Shown in pieces: positions 36,371 to 45,547 of a stretch of 64,000 nucleotides of DNA. The first letter of the stretch is position 1. Every line of letters begins with the position of its first letter. Under the pieces are notes generated by a model. That model was given only the letters and a program-made list of their open reading frames with translations, did not search any database and was not told the origin of the DNA. Location: assembly GCA_903909375.1 (NCBI GenBank), contig CAIVVM010000034.1, positions 124,001 to 188,000 of the forward strand, given 5' to 3'. The translations under genes were made by a program, and so were the position numbers. The DNA is from an uncultured Alphaproteobacteria bacterium (GTDB taxonomy: Bacteria; Pseudomonadota; Alphaproteobacteria; Caulobacterales; Caulobacteraceae).

Positions 36371-37173
36371 AGGCCTTTGAACTCCGCCGGGCGCCTTTGA
36401 ACAAACGCCATGATCCCCTCTCGGGCGTCACCGGTGCGTGAGGCGTTGCCCTGGGCGTAGGCCTCGGCCTCGATCTGTTCGTGCCAGTTGGCATCGAGGG
36501 AATCCCACACGAGGTTGCGGGTCAGGCCAAGGGACTTGGGGCCATTCGCCAGCGCCTGAGCCAGTTCGAGTGCTTTCGGCAAAAGCTCCGCATCGGGCAC
36601 GCAGCGATTGATCAGACCCCAGTCCAGCGCCGTGGCGGCGGGCAATTTCTCACCCAGCAGCATCAGTTCCATGGCGCGCGCCTTGCCAACCAGGCGCGGC
36701 AGCAACCAGGTTGCGCCACCGTCGGGCACCAGGCCAATGCGGCGGAAGGCCAGCAGGAAGTAGGAGCTCTCGGCGGCCACCACCAGATCGCAGGCCAGCG
36801 CCAGAGAGACGCCTACGCCGGCGGCGACGCCGTTGACCGCAGCGACCAATGGCTTTGGCGAGCGACGCAGTTGCGAGACGAAAGGGTTGTAGACGGTGAG
36901 CAAGCCCTCGTTGGGGCCCTCGCTGGAGCCCCCCGTCACGCGGCCGCTCGCGCCGCCGGACAGATTGGCGCCGGAACAGAAGCCCCGACCTTCGCCGGTG
37001 ATGACAATCGCGCGGACATCCGGCGCGGCGATCGCGGCCCCCAGGGCGGCTGTCAATTCAGCCATCAGGTCGAGCCCGGCTGCATTCAGGGTGGAGGGGT
37101 CGGACAGCGTGATCACGGCAACGCCGTTCTCGGTGGCCGATCTGATCTTCGTGGGGGCCTGAGCGCCGTCCAT
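36367..37173 (-). CDS. Enoyl-CoA hydratase/isomerase family protein
   Basis: 268 residues of the crotonase fold. GRGFCSGANLSGG and the oxyanion segment AAVNGVAAGVGVSLALACDLVVAA are intact. The catalytic-region sequence RRIGLVPDGGATWLLPRLVG has Asp in place of the second hydratase glutamate, as in PaaG-like ring-epoxide isomerases and related isomerases. It may act in phenylacetate-type or fatty acid oxidation, but no paa genes are near. It stands alone between the 2TM gene and a GGDEF gene. Confidence 0.88.
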   Translation of the reverse strand: MDGAQAPTKIRSATENGVAVITLSDPSTLNAAGLDLMAELTAALGAAIAAPDVRAIVITGEGRGFCSGANLSGGASGRVTGGSSEGPNEGLLTVYNPFVSQLRRSPKPLVAAVNGVAAGVGVSLALACDLVVAAESSYFLLAFRRIGLVPDGGATWLLPRLVGKARAMELMLLGEKLPAATALDWGLINRCVPDAELLPKALELAQALANGPKSLGLTRNLVWDSLDANWHEQIEAEAYAQGNASRTGDAREGIMAFVQRRPAEFKGL

Positions 37174-37254
37174 AACATCCTCCGCAAAAATGCCGGAGAT
37201 CAGGAAACGCCGGATACCCCGGCGTCAGCCAAGACAAAACACGCCCTGCGCCCG

Positions 37255-38313
37255 TCAGGCAGCCTGGGATTCGGAATTCTTGTCAGCGAGCGTGGTGCGA
37301 TTGCGGCCATTACGCTTGGAGACGTAGAGCGCGCCATCGGCCCGCTCGATGAGCGCGGCCGGCTGGCCACCGTGCATCGCTTCAGCGATGCCGCTTGAGA
37401 TGGTGATTGCGCCCAATTGCTCATTGGTTGAGCGGCGCCTCAGGATACGTGTAGAGATCTCTTCACGCGCGCGCTCGATCACGCTGAAGGCCGCATAGCG
37501 GTCCTCGCCGGGGAAGATCAGGGCGAATTCCTCACCGCCATAGCGCGCGGCGATTCGGGCGCCTGCAGCCATGCGACCGATGACGCTGGCGACATAGCGG
37601 ATAACCTGGTCACCGGTCTGATGACCCCAGGTATCGTTGAAGTTTTTGAAGTGATCGATATCGATGACCGCCAGGGTGACGATGCCGCACTGCTCGGCGG
37701 CCTCCTGGCAAGCCTTGTCCAGGGCTTGGTCAAAGGCCTTGCGGTTGAATAACATGGTCAGCGCATCGGTCATGGCGTCGCGCCGGACCTGCTCGAGGTT
37801 TTCCCGTAGGCGAGAAAGCTCGCTCGTCGTGTCGGCCAGTTGGCTTTCAAGCACCTGGTTCTCCTCGCGCACCTTCAGGGTGGCGGCGCTGAGGGTCTCG
37901 ACCATGCTGCGGACGTTTTCGGCATCCTTGTCTTCGAGGGAAATCGAGGCGCTGGCCAGTTGCTGACCGTAGGCTTCACTGGTTTCGCGTGCGGTTTCGA
38001 TAGCCCGCGAGACCGTATCAAGCTCGGCGGAGAGGTTCCTGCCGGCGTCCATGATCTCGCCGTTCAGTTTGGCCGAGGGCAGGTGATTGCTGGCGATTTC
38101 CTCACCGACCTGTTCGGTGAACCGGGCGCCGGAATTCAGGACCTGTTCGATCTCCGCCGCAATCTGGCTGTCCTTGGCCGCGACATAGTGCATCCAGAGT
38201 TCGAAGTTGATCGCCGTAGGCCAGACGTTGTTGGCCTCCATGGCTGCAATTGTCTCGCGAGCCCATTCGAAGGCTTTGGGACCACGCAGGATAATGTCAA
38301 TTTCCGTCGCCAT
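37255..38313 (-). CDS. GGDEF-domain protein, probable diguanylate cyclase
   Basis: 352 residues, with no membrane segment. Residues 1-160 are mostly helical, beginning FEWARETIAAMEANNVWPTAINFELWMHYVAAKD, and pass into a coiled coil (NQVLESQLADTTSELSRLRENLEQVRRDAMTDALT), the usual signalling helix before GGDEF. The cyclase domain has FKNFNDTWGHQTGDQVI and an intact GGEEF active site. The inhibitory RxxD site five residues upstream is absent (AGAR there), so product inhibition is not expected. It should make cyclic di-GMP in response to a cytoplasmic cue. Confidence 0.92.
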   Translation of the reverse strand: MATEIDIILRGPKAFEWARETIAAMEANNVWPTAINFELWMHYVAAKDSQIAAEIEQVLNSGARFTEQVGEEIASNHLPSAKLNGEIMDAGRNLSAELDTVSRAIETARETSEAYGQQLASASISLEDKDAENVRSMVETLSAATLKVREENQVLESQLADTTSELSRLRENLEQVRRDAMTDALTMLFNRKAFDQALDKACQEAAEQCGIVTLAVIDIDHFKNFNDTWGHQTGDQVIRYVASVIGRMAAGARIAARYGGEEFALIFPGEDRYAAFSVIERAREEISTRILRRRSTNEQLGAITISSGIAEAMHGGQPAALIERADGALYVSKRNGRNRTTLADKNSESQAA

Positions 38314-38362
38314 GACGAAGACCGTAGCCCGAAGACCACAAACACACGGTTAAGCGCCGGGC

Positions 38363-39949
38363 TCAATCGTCCGACTTGCGGACCGGCGGAGCCCGCATCA
38401 GAAACGCTGGGAGATCGTTGCCAAAGCCGACAACGTTGTCGCCGTCGCCGTCGGAGCGATCCCGGCCCCGGCCCCGGCCCCGGTCAGGCCGCGCCTGTGG
38501 TTCAGCGCGGTTTGGGCTTTCCGAGCGCAGGGGGCGTTGTGGGCGCGGGGCAGGCGAGGGCGTCGGTGCGGCCTCGGCGACCGGGGCGGCAGGCGCATCC
38601 TCTCGACGGGGCCGGCGTGTCCGCTCCGGGCGGGGGCTGCGTTCAGCCGCGGCGGCGGCGGGCGGCGGTTCAGCTGTCGAGGTTGCAATCTCTTCACGCG
38701 GCGGGCGGGCCTCGCGCGGGGCATGGTCCCGGGCAGGACGTTCACGGCCGCGAGCCGGACCCCGGTCACGGCCACCGCTACGGGGCGAACGCGGTTCGTC
38801 CTTGATGCTGGACCAGTCGATGCCTTCCAGCGTGATCTCGACGGGCGCGGTGTTGATAAGCTTCAGCACCTTGTCGAGGTTGCGGCTGTCGGCCGGGGTT
38901 ACGATGGTGAATGCCTGACCCGTCTTGCCCGCGCGCCCCGTGCGACCGATCCGGTGCACGTAATCGTCGGCGTGGTGCGGGACGTCGTAGTTAAACACGT
39001 GGCTGACGTCGGGAATATCCAGCCCGCGTGCGGCGACGTCCGAGGCGCAGAGCAGGCGCAGCGAGCCGTTGCGGAAGCTTTCCAGCGTCTTCATCCGGGT
39101 CTGCTGGTCCAGGTCGCCGTGAATCGGGGCGGCGTCCAGCCCGTGCTTCTTCAGCGACTTGGCCACCACATCGACCTCCGCCTTGCGATTGCAGAAGACG
39201 ATGCCGTTCTTCACGTCGGCGCGGGCGATCAGCTCGCGCAACGCCGTGCGTTTGGCCTTGGGGTCGGCAGAAGGGATGCGCACCAGGTTCTGGGTGATGG
39301 TCTCGGCGGTCGTGGCCGGGCGAGACGCCTCGATCCGGACCGGATCGCGCAGGAATTGCTTGGTCAGGCGCGTGATTTCGGGTGGCATTGTCGCTGAGAA
39401 GAACAGGGTCTGCTTCTTGGCGGGCGTCAGCTTGAAGATGCGTTCCAGGTCGGGGATGAAACCCATGTCCAGCATCCGGTCGGCCTCATCGACCACCATG
39501 ATCTGCACGCCGGTCATCAGGAGCTTGCCGCGTTCGAAATGGTCCAGCAGGCGGCCGGGAGTGGCGATCAGTACGTCGACGCCCCGATCCAGCTTCAACT
39601 CCTGGTCCTTGAACGAGACACCGCCGATCAGCAGGGCCCAGGAGAGCTTCTGGTCCTTGGCGTACTTCTCGAAGGACATCGAGACCTGGTCGGCCAGTTC
39701 GCGGGTGGGGGCGATGACGAGAGCGCGGGGCATGCGCGCCTTCGCGCGGCCGGCGGCCAGGCGGTCGATCATCGGAAGGGTAAAGGCGGCGGTCTTGCCG
39801 GTGCCGGTCTGGGCGATGCCCAGGACGTCGAGGCCCTGAAGCGCCATGGGGATCGCTTCGGCCTGGATCGGCGTTGCGGTGGTGTAGCCGGTCGCGGCGA
39901 CAGCGGCGAGGGTCGCGGGCGAGAGGCCCAGGTCTGAGAATTCGGTCAT
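38363..39949 (-). CDS. rhlE: DEAD-box ATP-dependent RNA helicase (RhlE type)
   Basis: 528 residues. All core motifs are seen: Q-motif FSDLGLSPATLAAVAATGYTTATPIQ, motif I AQTGTGKT, Ia PTRELADQ, II VDEADRMLDMGF, III SATMP, V ARGLDIPDVSHV and VI HRIGRTGRAGKTG. The C-terminal third is a basic, low-complexity tail of Arg, Pro and Ala repeats for RNA binding. RhlE-type helicases remodel ribosome-assembly intermediates and mRNA, and join the degradosome of Caulobacter in the cold. The start is preceded by a 312-bp gene-free stretch that may include its leader. Confidence 0.93.
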   Translation of the reverse strand: MTEFSDLGLSPATLAAVAATGYTTATPIQAEAIPMALQGLDVLGIAQTGTGKTAAFTLPMIDRLAAGRAKARMPRALVIAPTRELADQVSMSFEKYAKDQKLSWALLIGGVSFKDQELKLDRGVDVLIATPGRLLDHFERGKLLMTGVQIMVVDEADRMLDMGFIPDLERIFKLTPAKKQTLFFSATMPPEITRLTKQFLRDPVRIEASRPATTAETITQNLVRIPSADPKAKRTALRELIARADVKNGIVFCNRKAEVDVVAKSLKKHGLDAAPIHGDLDQQTRMKTLESFRNGSLRLLCASDVAARGLDIPDVSHVFNYDVPHHADDYVHRIGRTGRAGKTGQAFTIVTPADSRNLDKVLKLINTAPVEITLEGIDWSSIKDEPRSPRSGGRDRGPARGRERPARDHAPREARPPREEIATSTAEPPPAAAAAERSPRPERTRRPRREDAPAAPVAEAAPTPSPAPRPQRPLRSESPNRAEPQARPDRGRGRGRDRSDGDGDNVVGFGNDLPAFLMRAPPVRKSDD

Positions 39950-40261
39950 CGTCTAACGATTAAGCGGTGTCTCGCCCCCGAAGCCGCCGAAGGGCGGACA
40001 GGCGCGGCGCGACCGCGGCTGCGCCAGCGAACGTCGCCGCGCGGCGGGAACATACGGCGCACGGGCGGCAAGTCAATGGAAGGGGTTGAAATGACGGTGG
40101 CGGCAGGGTCGTTGCGCCTGGCTGGCGGGGGTGCGGACAGGGCGGAGCCGGTAAGGCCGGCGCCAGGCCCCGGCCTGAGCTGGATCGCGGGCGGCTGAAT
40201 GAGCCTTGCAAAGGCTCGATTTTCGGTCGCTGTAGTTCCCAGAACGGCGTTCGGGGAGTCT
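39950..40261. other. Gene-free interval upstream of rhlE and the kinase pseudogene
   Basis: No credible gene is present. A short inverted repeat, AGGCCGG (40154-40160) and CCGGCCT (40170-40176), is the only structure I see. Promoters for rhlE (leftward) and the relic gene (rightward) must lie here. A long untranslated leader for a cold-responsive helicase is possible but not shown. Confidence 0.5.
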
Positions 40262-40946
40262 ATGCAAATTCCATCAGATGCGAGCGGCCTTACGGCGGGG
40301 TGGCTGTCAGACGTACTTGCGGTCGCCCCCGGTGGCCCGTTTGGACCCGTCGCCCAGGTAGAGCGCCAGCGGATCGGCGAGGGTGTGGGCGTCATGTCCG
40401 AGATCTACCGGCTGGCGATCCGCTATGCGCCCGAGGGACGACCGGGTCCGGCCACGCTGGTGGCCAAGGCGCCGGCCGGGACCGCGGAGGCCCGCGGCCT
40501 CGCCAACAGCTACGGCTTCTACGAGAAGGAGGTCGCTTTCTACCTCGATATCGCCCCGACGGTTTCGGTCGCCGCCCCTCGATGCTTCGCCGCCGCGTTC
40601 GATCCGGACTCCAGGGTTTTCGTGCTCCTTATGGAGGACATGGCGGCGGTAACCCCCGGCGATCAGATTGTCGGCCTGCGTGACGCCGGACGTGCGGCGA
40701 AGCCAGGAGATGGATCTGCTGGCCGGCTATCACGCCCGGCTCGTCGGAGAAGGGATCGAGGGGTATGGGTTCGACGAATGTCTGGAGGACTATCGCCGGG
40801 CGCTGCTGATCGGATTTACCTATGCGGTCCAGGCCGGAGGGTTTTCCAATATGGAACACGCGCGCAACGCAGCCCTGATCCACGCCATGGCGACGCGGTG
40901 CGAGGCGGCCTGTCTGGTTCTGGGTCTGGCCTCGATGCTGAACTGA
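40262..40946 (+). pseudogene. Broken aminoglycoside phosphotransferase / EcKinase-like gene, internally deleted
   Basis: The 5' part, from MQIPSDASGLTAGWLSDVL to about VLLMEDMAAVTPGDQIVGL (to about 40678), is a kinase N-lobe in frame with the ATG at 40262. The 3' part, TPDVRRSQEMDLLAGYHARLVGEGIEGYGFDECLEDYRR, is the C-terminal helical end of the same family, but in another frame (ending 40946). The entire central block with the catalytic HGD and metal-binding motifs is missing. The family normally has about 350 residues; here roughly 225 codons remain. An internal deletion joining out-of-frame ends near 40660-40690 is the simplest explanation. Confidence 0.8.
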
Positions 40947-41046
40947 CGCAGGCGCCACTGGACTGACGCTCCGGCAACTGGCGTGACCTGCGGGTTCCGT
41001 ACGCGCGCAGATAACAGCGCGGCGGCCCCCAGGGAGGACTTGCACC

Positions 41047-42237
41047 ATGTCAGACGGCCTGTTCAGCGATCTGCTCGTCATCGATTGCGCCAGTTTTATT
41101 GCGGGGCCTGCGGCGGCGACTGTGCTGGGGGACTACGGCGCGCGGGTGATCAAGATCGAGCCGCCGGGCGTAGGCGACGCCTATCGCAACCTGTTCCGGC
41201 TGCGCGGCACGCCCGACGAGGTGGATTATTTCTGGACGCTGGAGTCGCGCAACAAGGAGAGTCTGGCGCTGGACCTTCGCAGGCCGGAGGCGCAGGCAGT
41301 GCTGCACGCGCTTGTGAAACGTGCGGACGTGTTCATCACCAATTCGCCGTTTCCGGCGCGGGAGCGCATGGGGTTGAGGGTCGAGGATCTGATGCCTCTG
41401 AACCCCCGGCTGATCTATGCCTCGCTGTCACCCTATGGCGAGTTGGGCCCGGAGCGAGACCGGACCGGATTTGACGCCACCGCCTGGTGGGCGCGCTCGG
41501 GGCTGATGGACATGGTGCGCGCCGGCCCGACTACGGAACCGGCGATTTCGATGCCGGGGATGGGCGACCATCCGACGGCCATGGCCATGTACGGGGCGAT
41601 CGTGACGGCGCTCTACAAGCGCCAGATGACCGGGACGGGATCCGAGGTCACCACCTCGCTGCTGGCCAACGGACTTTGGGCCAACGGGTGTCAGGTGCAG
41701 GCGGCGCTCTGTGGCTATGAACTGATGACGCGGCCGCCGCGCGGGGCGCGAGGGGTGCTGAACGAGATGTTCCGCGCTGCTGACGATCGCTATTTCATCC
41801 TGACCAGCACAAATCCGTTCCGGGACTGGCCGCTGCTGGCCAGGGCTGTGGGGCGCGCCGAGTGGCTGGAGGATCCGCTATTTGCAACGCCCGAGGCGCG
41901 GATGGCGAACGGTCCCGAGCTGGTGGCCCGGTTCGATGCGCTGTTCGCCGGTGCGCCCTTCGAACACTGGTCACGGGTCTTGACCGACGGCGACGTGACG
42001 TTTGGCGTGGTATCGCAGATCTATGATCACCTGACCGACGACCAGATCGAGGCCAACGGCCTGTTTCCCGAGATCGAGGGTAGCTATGGGCTGCGCACCG
42101 TCGATAGCCCTTTCCAGATGACCGGCGAGACGAAGGTCGCCCCGCACATGGCGCCGGGGATCGGCGAGCATTCCCGCGCCCTGCTGGAGGAATTCGGATG
42201 CTCCGCCGAGGAGATCGAAGCGGCGCTGGCGGGGTAG
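41047..42237 (+). CDS. Class III (CaiB/BaiF-family) CoA-transferase
   Basis: 396 residues. The N-terminal Rossmann-like part reads LLVIDCASFIAGPAAATVLGDYGARVIKIEPP, followed by NKESLALDLRRPEA and YASLSPYGELGP. The catalytic aspartate is in GFDATAWW, matching the FDLTAQ position of formyl-CoA transferase. Such enzymes move CoA between carboxylic acids through an aspartyl anhydride. The substrates are unknown. It lies just after the kinase pseudogene, whose family is often found beside acyl-CoA genes, and converges with phaZ, 8 bp away. Confidence 0.92.
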   Translation: MSDGLFSDLLVIDCASFIAGPAAATVLGDYGARVIKIEPPGVGDAYRNLFRLRGTPDEVDYFWTLESRNKESLALDLRRPEAQAVLHALVKRADVFITNSPFPARERMGLRVEDLMPLNPRLIYASLSPYGELGPERDRTGFDATAWWARSGLMDMVRAGPTTEPAISMPGMGDHPTAMAMYGAIVTALYKRQMTGTGSEVTTSLLANGLWANGCQVQAALCGYELMTRPPRGARGVLNEMFRAADDRYFILTSTNPFRDWPLLARAVGRAEWLEDPLFATPEARMANGPELVARFDALFAGAPFEHWSRVLTDGDVTFGVVSQIYDHLTDDQIEANGLFPEIEGSYGLRTVDSPFQMTGETKVAPHMAPGIGEHSRALLEEFGCSAEEIEAALAG

Positions 42238-42245
42238 GGGCCGGC

Positions 42246-43118
42246 TCAGGCTGCGGTGGCGAGGGGCTGCTGATCCGCGCCGGCGAGGAAACGGCGGATC
42301 ACGGGGAAGGTCTCGGCCGGGCGGGACACCATGAACAGATGCCCGCCGGGCACTGTCTCCAGCTGCGCATTGGGGATCAGTCGCGCCAGGAACCTGCCGT
42401 TGACCAGTGGCACAATGCGATCGCTCTCGCCCATCAGGACCAGCGTCGGGGTCTTCAGGAAGGGCAGGAAGAAAGCGCTGGTCCAGCCGGCCATGGCCGC
42501 CAGCTGATAGAGATAGCCACGCTGTGACGGCGGCCGCAGCCTGCCGATGTGAGCGTCGGAGTTCATCTCCTCGCCATAGAGGGCTTCGAAGTTCTGTCGC
42601 ATGAACTCCGGGTCAATGTAGCGGCGCGGATTGGCCATCTTGGCCAGGACCTTGGGATCGCCGGGCGCCATGAACACGCCCGCAGCCGTCGCCGCCAGGA
42701 TGAGCTTGCCGACGCGGTCCGGGTGCTGGAAGGCGAACTGCTGGGCCATGCCCCCACCCCAGGACACGCCCATGACATCGACCTTGCCGGTATAGCCCAG
42801 CTTGTCGAGCAGCCGCGTGGTGCGGAGCGCCATGGTCCAGGGGCGGTAGGGGAATCTGGGGCTGGGTGAGCCACCAACGCCTGGCATGTCGAAGGTGATG
42901 ATGTCCTGATCCGGCATCCATTCGGCCAGGGACGCCATGATCTCGATGTTGGCGCCGATACCGTTGAAGAACAGGATCGGGCGCCCCTTCGCCTTACCCT
43001 TCGCAGTCCTGGCTTCCCAGACGGCGACACGCAGGCTGCGACCGGCGATCTTCATGATCTCCATCCGCGGCTCGCGGGCGGATCCGGGGGCGTCCTGGGC
43101 GTTGCCGGAAGCTTTCAC
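42246..43118 (-). CDS. phaZ: Intracellular polyhydroxyalkanoate depolymerase (PhaZ, Pseudomonas type)
   Basis: About 290 residues from a GTG at 43118 preceded by AAAGG; an ATG at 43064 is the alternative. Alpha/beta hydrolase fold with nucleophile Ser119 in VMGVSWGGGMAQQFAFQHP, which matches the GVSWGGALAQ signature of the medium-chain-length PHA depolymerase of Pseudomonas. GRPILFFNGIGANIE holds the oxyanion region, and the acid and base are in LMGESDRIVP and GGHLFM. It mobilises stored PHA. It begins 11 bp after the phaC stop on the same strand, so the two are cotranscribed. No signal peptide. Confidence 0.88.
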   Translation of the reverse strand: MKASGNAQDAPGSAREPRMEIMKIAGRSLRVAVWEARTAKGKAKGRPILFFNGIGANIEIMASLAEWMPDQDIITFDMPGVGGSPSPRFPYRPWTMALRTTRLLDKLGYTGKVDVMGVSWGGGMAQQFAFQHPDRVGKLILAATAAGVFMAPGDPKVLAKMANPRRYIDPEFMRQNFEALYGEEMNSDAHIGRLRPPSQRGYLYQLAAMAGWTSAFFLPFLKTPTLVLMGESDRIVPLVNGRFLARLIPNAQLETVPGGHLFMVSRPAETFPVIRRFLAGADQQPLATAA

Positions 43119-43129
43119 AGGGTGGCCTT

Positions 43130-44818
43130 TCAATCGAATACGTATTCGCCGGGCGCAGCGACGCCGGGCGGGTTCTTCCTGGAGCCCAGATCCTTGGGCG
43201 CCGACTTCAACTCTCCGGAACGGGCCTGCAACCACTGCGCCCAGAAAGGCCACCAGGAACCCGCATGCTCCGAGGCGTCGTTTGCGAGCCATTCGTCGAT
43301 GCTGGTGGGCGGGCGCTTGTCGCTCTTGAAGTACTTGGCCTTGGGGTTGCCCGGCGGGTTCAGCAGCGACTGGATGTGGCCAGCCTGGGACAGGATGAAC
43401 TCCACGTTCGGTGAGCCGATCAACTGGGTCGTGCGGTAACAGGCCTTCCAGGGCGTGATGTGGTCTGTCACGCCGGCGACCACGAAACAGTCCTGGGTGA
43501 CCTTGGTCAGGTCGACCTTGTGGCCGGCCAGCTCGGTAACCCCCGGCGTGGCGAAGGGTTGCGTCTCGTAGACCCGCAGGTAGTCAGAATGCAGGGTCGC
43601 CGTCAGGTTGGTGGAGTCGTTGTTCCAGAACAGGACGTCGAAGGCGGGCGGGTCCTCGCCGTGCAGGTAGTTGTTGATCACATAGTTCCAGACGAGGTCA
43701 TTTGGCCTCAGCCAGGCGAACGTCCGTGACAGCGAGGAGCCTTCCAGCACGCCGGCCTTGGCCGATCGCCGCCGCGCCATTTCTATGCCATGGGCCGACA
43801 CCAGGGCGCCGGTCTCGCTGTCGTCGGGCTGCGGATCCAGCACGCAGACCATCAGGGTCGCTGCGCCAATGCGCGGATCACCTTCTGCAGCCAGCTTGCT
43901 GAGCAGCGTGGCCGCCGTGATTCCGCCGGAACAGGCGCCGGAGATGTTCACAGTCCTTGACCTGGTGATCTGGCAGATCACGTCGATGGCTTCGATCAGG
44001 GCGTCAACATAGTCGGCCAGGCCCCAGTCGCGGTGTTCGGCCGTCGGATTTCGCCAGCTGACCATGAAGGGCTGGATGCCGCTGCTGGTCAGGAAGCGGA
44101 TGATGCTCTTTTCCGGCGACAGGTCGTTCACATAGGCCTTGTTGATCTGCGGCGGGATGATCAGCAGCGGCACGCCGTGCACCTGTTCGGTGGTCGGCGC
44201 GTACTGGATCAGCTCCATCATCTCGGTGCGATGAACCACGGCGCCCCGCGTTGTGGCGATATTCTCGCCGATCTTGAACGGGCGCTTGTCCACCTGGCTG
44301 ACGATGCCGTCGTTCTGGGTGATGTCCTCGTAGGCGTTCTTCAGGCCCTTGATCAGCGAGCCGCCGCCGGTCTCGAACGCCTTCTTCAGCGCCGAGGGAT
44401 TTCCGATCAGGCTGTTGGTGGGCGAAACTGAATCCAGGATCATGTTGGTGACGAAGCTGGCGCGCGCGCGCTCACCGTCATCAAAATCCAGATCGTCCAT
44501 CCAGTGGCCAACCCCCTGACGGACCGCCAGATAGTACTGCATGCCGGCGCGATAGAAGGGGTTGCTGCGGAAGGCGGGGTCCAGAAATCGCTTGTCCTTG
44601 GGGTCAGGGGCCAGTTCGGACTTGTTCTGGACGATCTTGACCACTTCACCGCTGAAGTTTTTCAGGTGTTTGAGGGTCTTGACCGGCCGGCCAGCGGTTT
44701 CGCGCAGCATAACGCCCACAGCGCCCATCAGGTCTTCGCGCGCAAGCCCGATGATCGGATTCATGGCCACGGTATTTTCAGCAGCCCCGCCGCCGAGATC
44801 GATCTTCGGTTTCGCCAT
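43130..44818 (-). CDS. phaC: Poly(3-hydroxyalkanoate) synthase, class II-like
   Basis: 562 residues from the ATG at 44818. The lipase-like box GACSGG places the nucleophile at Cys296, with Asp452 and His453 in VTDHITPWK and the catalytic His481 in AGHIQSLLNPPG. These positions match almost exactly those known for Pseudomonas PhaC1 (Cys296, Asp452, His480), and many segments read as class II: AENTVAMNPIIGL, GVLEGSSLSRTFAWLRPNDLVWNY. It polymerises 3-hydroxyacyl-CoA into storage granules. Most alphaproteobacteria carry class I synthases, so this type is unusual. It heads a leftward phaC-phaZ unit, divergent from a TetR regulator. Confidence 0.94.
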   Translation of the reverse strand: MAKPKIDLGGGAAENTVAMNPIIGLAREDLMGAVGVMLRETAGRPVKTLKHLKNFSGEVVKIVQNKSELAPDPKDKRFLDPAFRSNPFYRAGMQYYLAVRQGVGHWMDDLDFDDGERARASFVTNMILDSVSPTNSLIGNPSALKKAFETGGGSLIKGLKNAYEDITQNDGIVSQVDKRPFKIGENIATTRGAVVHRTEMMELIQYAPTTEQVHGVPLLIIPPQINKAYVNDLSPEKSIIRFLTSSGIQPFMVSWRNPTAEHRDWGLADYVDALIEAIDVICQITRSRTVNISGACSGGITAATLLSKLAAEGDPRIGAATLMVCVLDPQPDDSETGALVSAHGIEMARRRSAKAGVLEGSSLSRTFAWLRPNDLVWNYVINNYLHGEDPPAFDVLFWNNDSTNLTATLHSDYLRVYETQPFATPGVTELAGHKVDLTKVTQDCFVVAGVTDHITPWKACYRTTQLIGSPNVEFILSQAGHIQSLLNPPGNPKAKYFKSDKRPPTSIDEWLANDASEHAGSWWPFWAQWLQARSGELKSAPKDLGSRKNPPGVAAPGEYVFD

Positions 44819-44944
44819 CTTAGCCCTGCGTTGTTCCAATCTTGTCGGTGTGAACGGTTTTGTCCGTTCGCCTTATGCGCCTATACTTAGCGCTTCTTAT
44901 TCGCTGTCAATTGAGGGCGACGCATCGCCATCGGATGGTCGCCC

Positions 44945-45547
44945 CTGAGCACGAAGTCCCGCATTCTCGAAAAGGCGCTCGAACTCTTCAACAAAGAGGG
45001 TGTCGCGGCCCTCTCGGCCGTCGATATCGCGACCGCGCTCGGGATCAGCCCGGGACATCTCTACTATCACTTCAAGGGCCGCGCCGAGATCGTCGCCGCG
45101 TTGGCTGCGGAATACCGGGCCGAAGTCGACATGGTGCTCGACGCGCTGACCGACACCCTGCAGACCGATGGAGCCAGCTTCGAGACCCTCTGGACCTATG
45201 TCCACATCCTCATCGAAGAAGCCTGGGATGCGCGGTTCCTCTACCGCGAGGCTGCTGCCCTGGTGATGCGCAGCCAGGACCTGGCGGCCGTCTTCCGACA
45301 TGTGGCCACCCGGGAACGCACGACCCTGGCGAGGGCGCTGACCGACCTGAGCCGCGACGGCGTGATCTCCGCCTCGCCCGAGGTCATCGATGGCGTTTCG
45401 CGCCTGATGACCACCGGGATCGGCTTCCACGCCATTGAACTGGAGCTCGAGGGAGACGCCGGTCCGCCGCGCGAGCGGATTGCGCGCGCTGCGGCCCAGG
45501 TCATGCTCCTGCCCGCCGCCCTCATCAGGGGCGGGCAAAAGACTTAG
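44945..45547 (+). CDS. TetR-family regulator of the pha cluster (PhaD-like), non-canonical start
   Basis: About 200 residues. The TetR helix-turn-helix is complete at the N-terminus: STKSRILEKALELFNKEG, IATALGISPGHLYYHFKG. Yet the frame has no ATG, GTG or TTG between the TGA at 44912 and this domain. The only plausible start is CTG at 44945, unless one base in the CCCC run at 44942-44945 is extra, which would join an ATG at 44935. The domain resembles PhaD of Pseudomonas, which activates pha genes. It is divergent from phaC and its stop overlaps the convergent phasin gene. Confidence 0.8.
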   Translation: MSTKSRILEKALELFNKEGVAALSAVDIATALGISPGHLYYHFKGRAEIVAALAAEYRAEVDMVLDALTDTLQTDGASFETLWTYVHILIEEAWDARFLYREAAALVMRSQDLAAVFRHVATRERTTLARALTDLSRDGVISASPEVIDGVSRLMTTGIGFHAIELELEGDAGPPRERIARAAAQVMLLPAALIRGGQKT

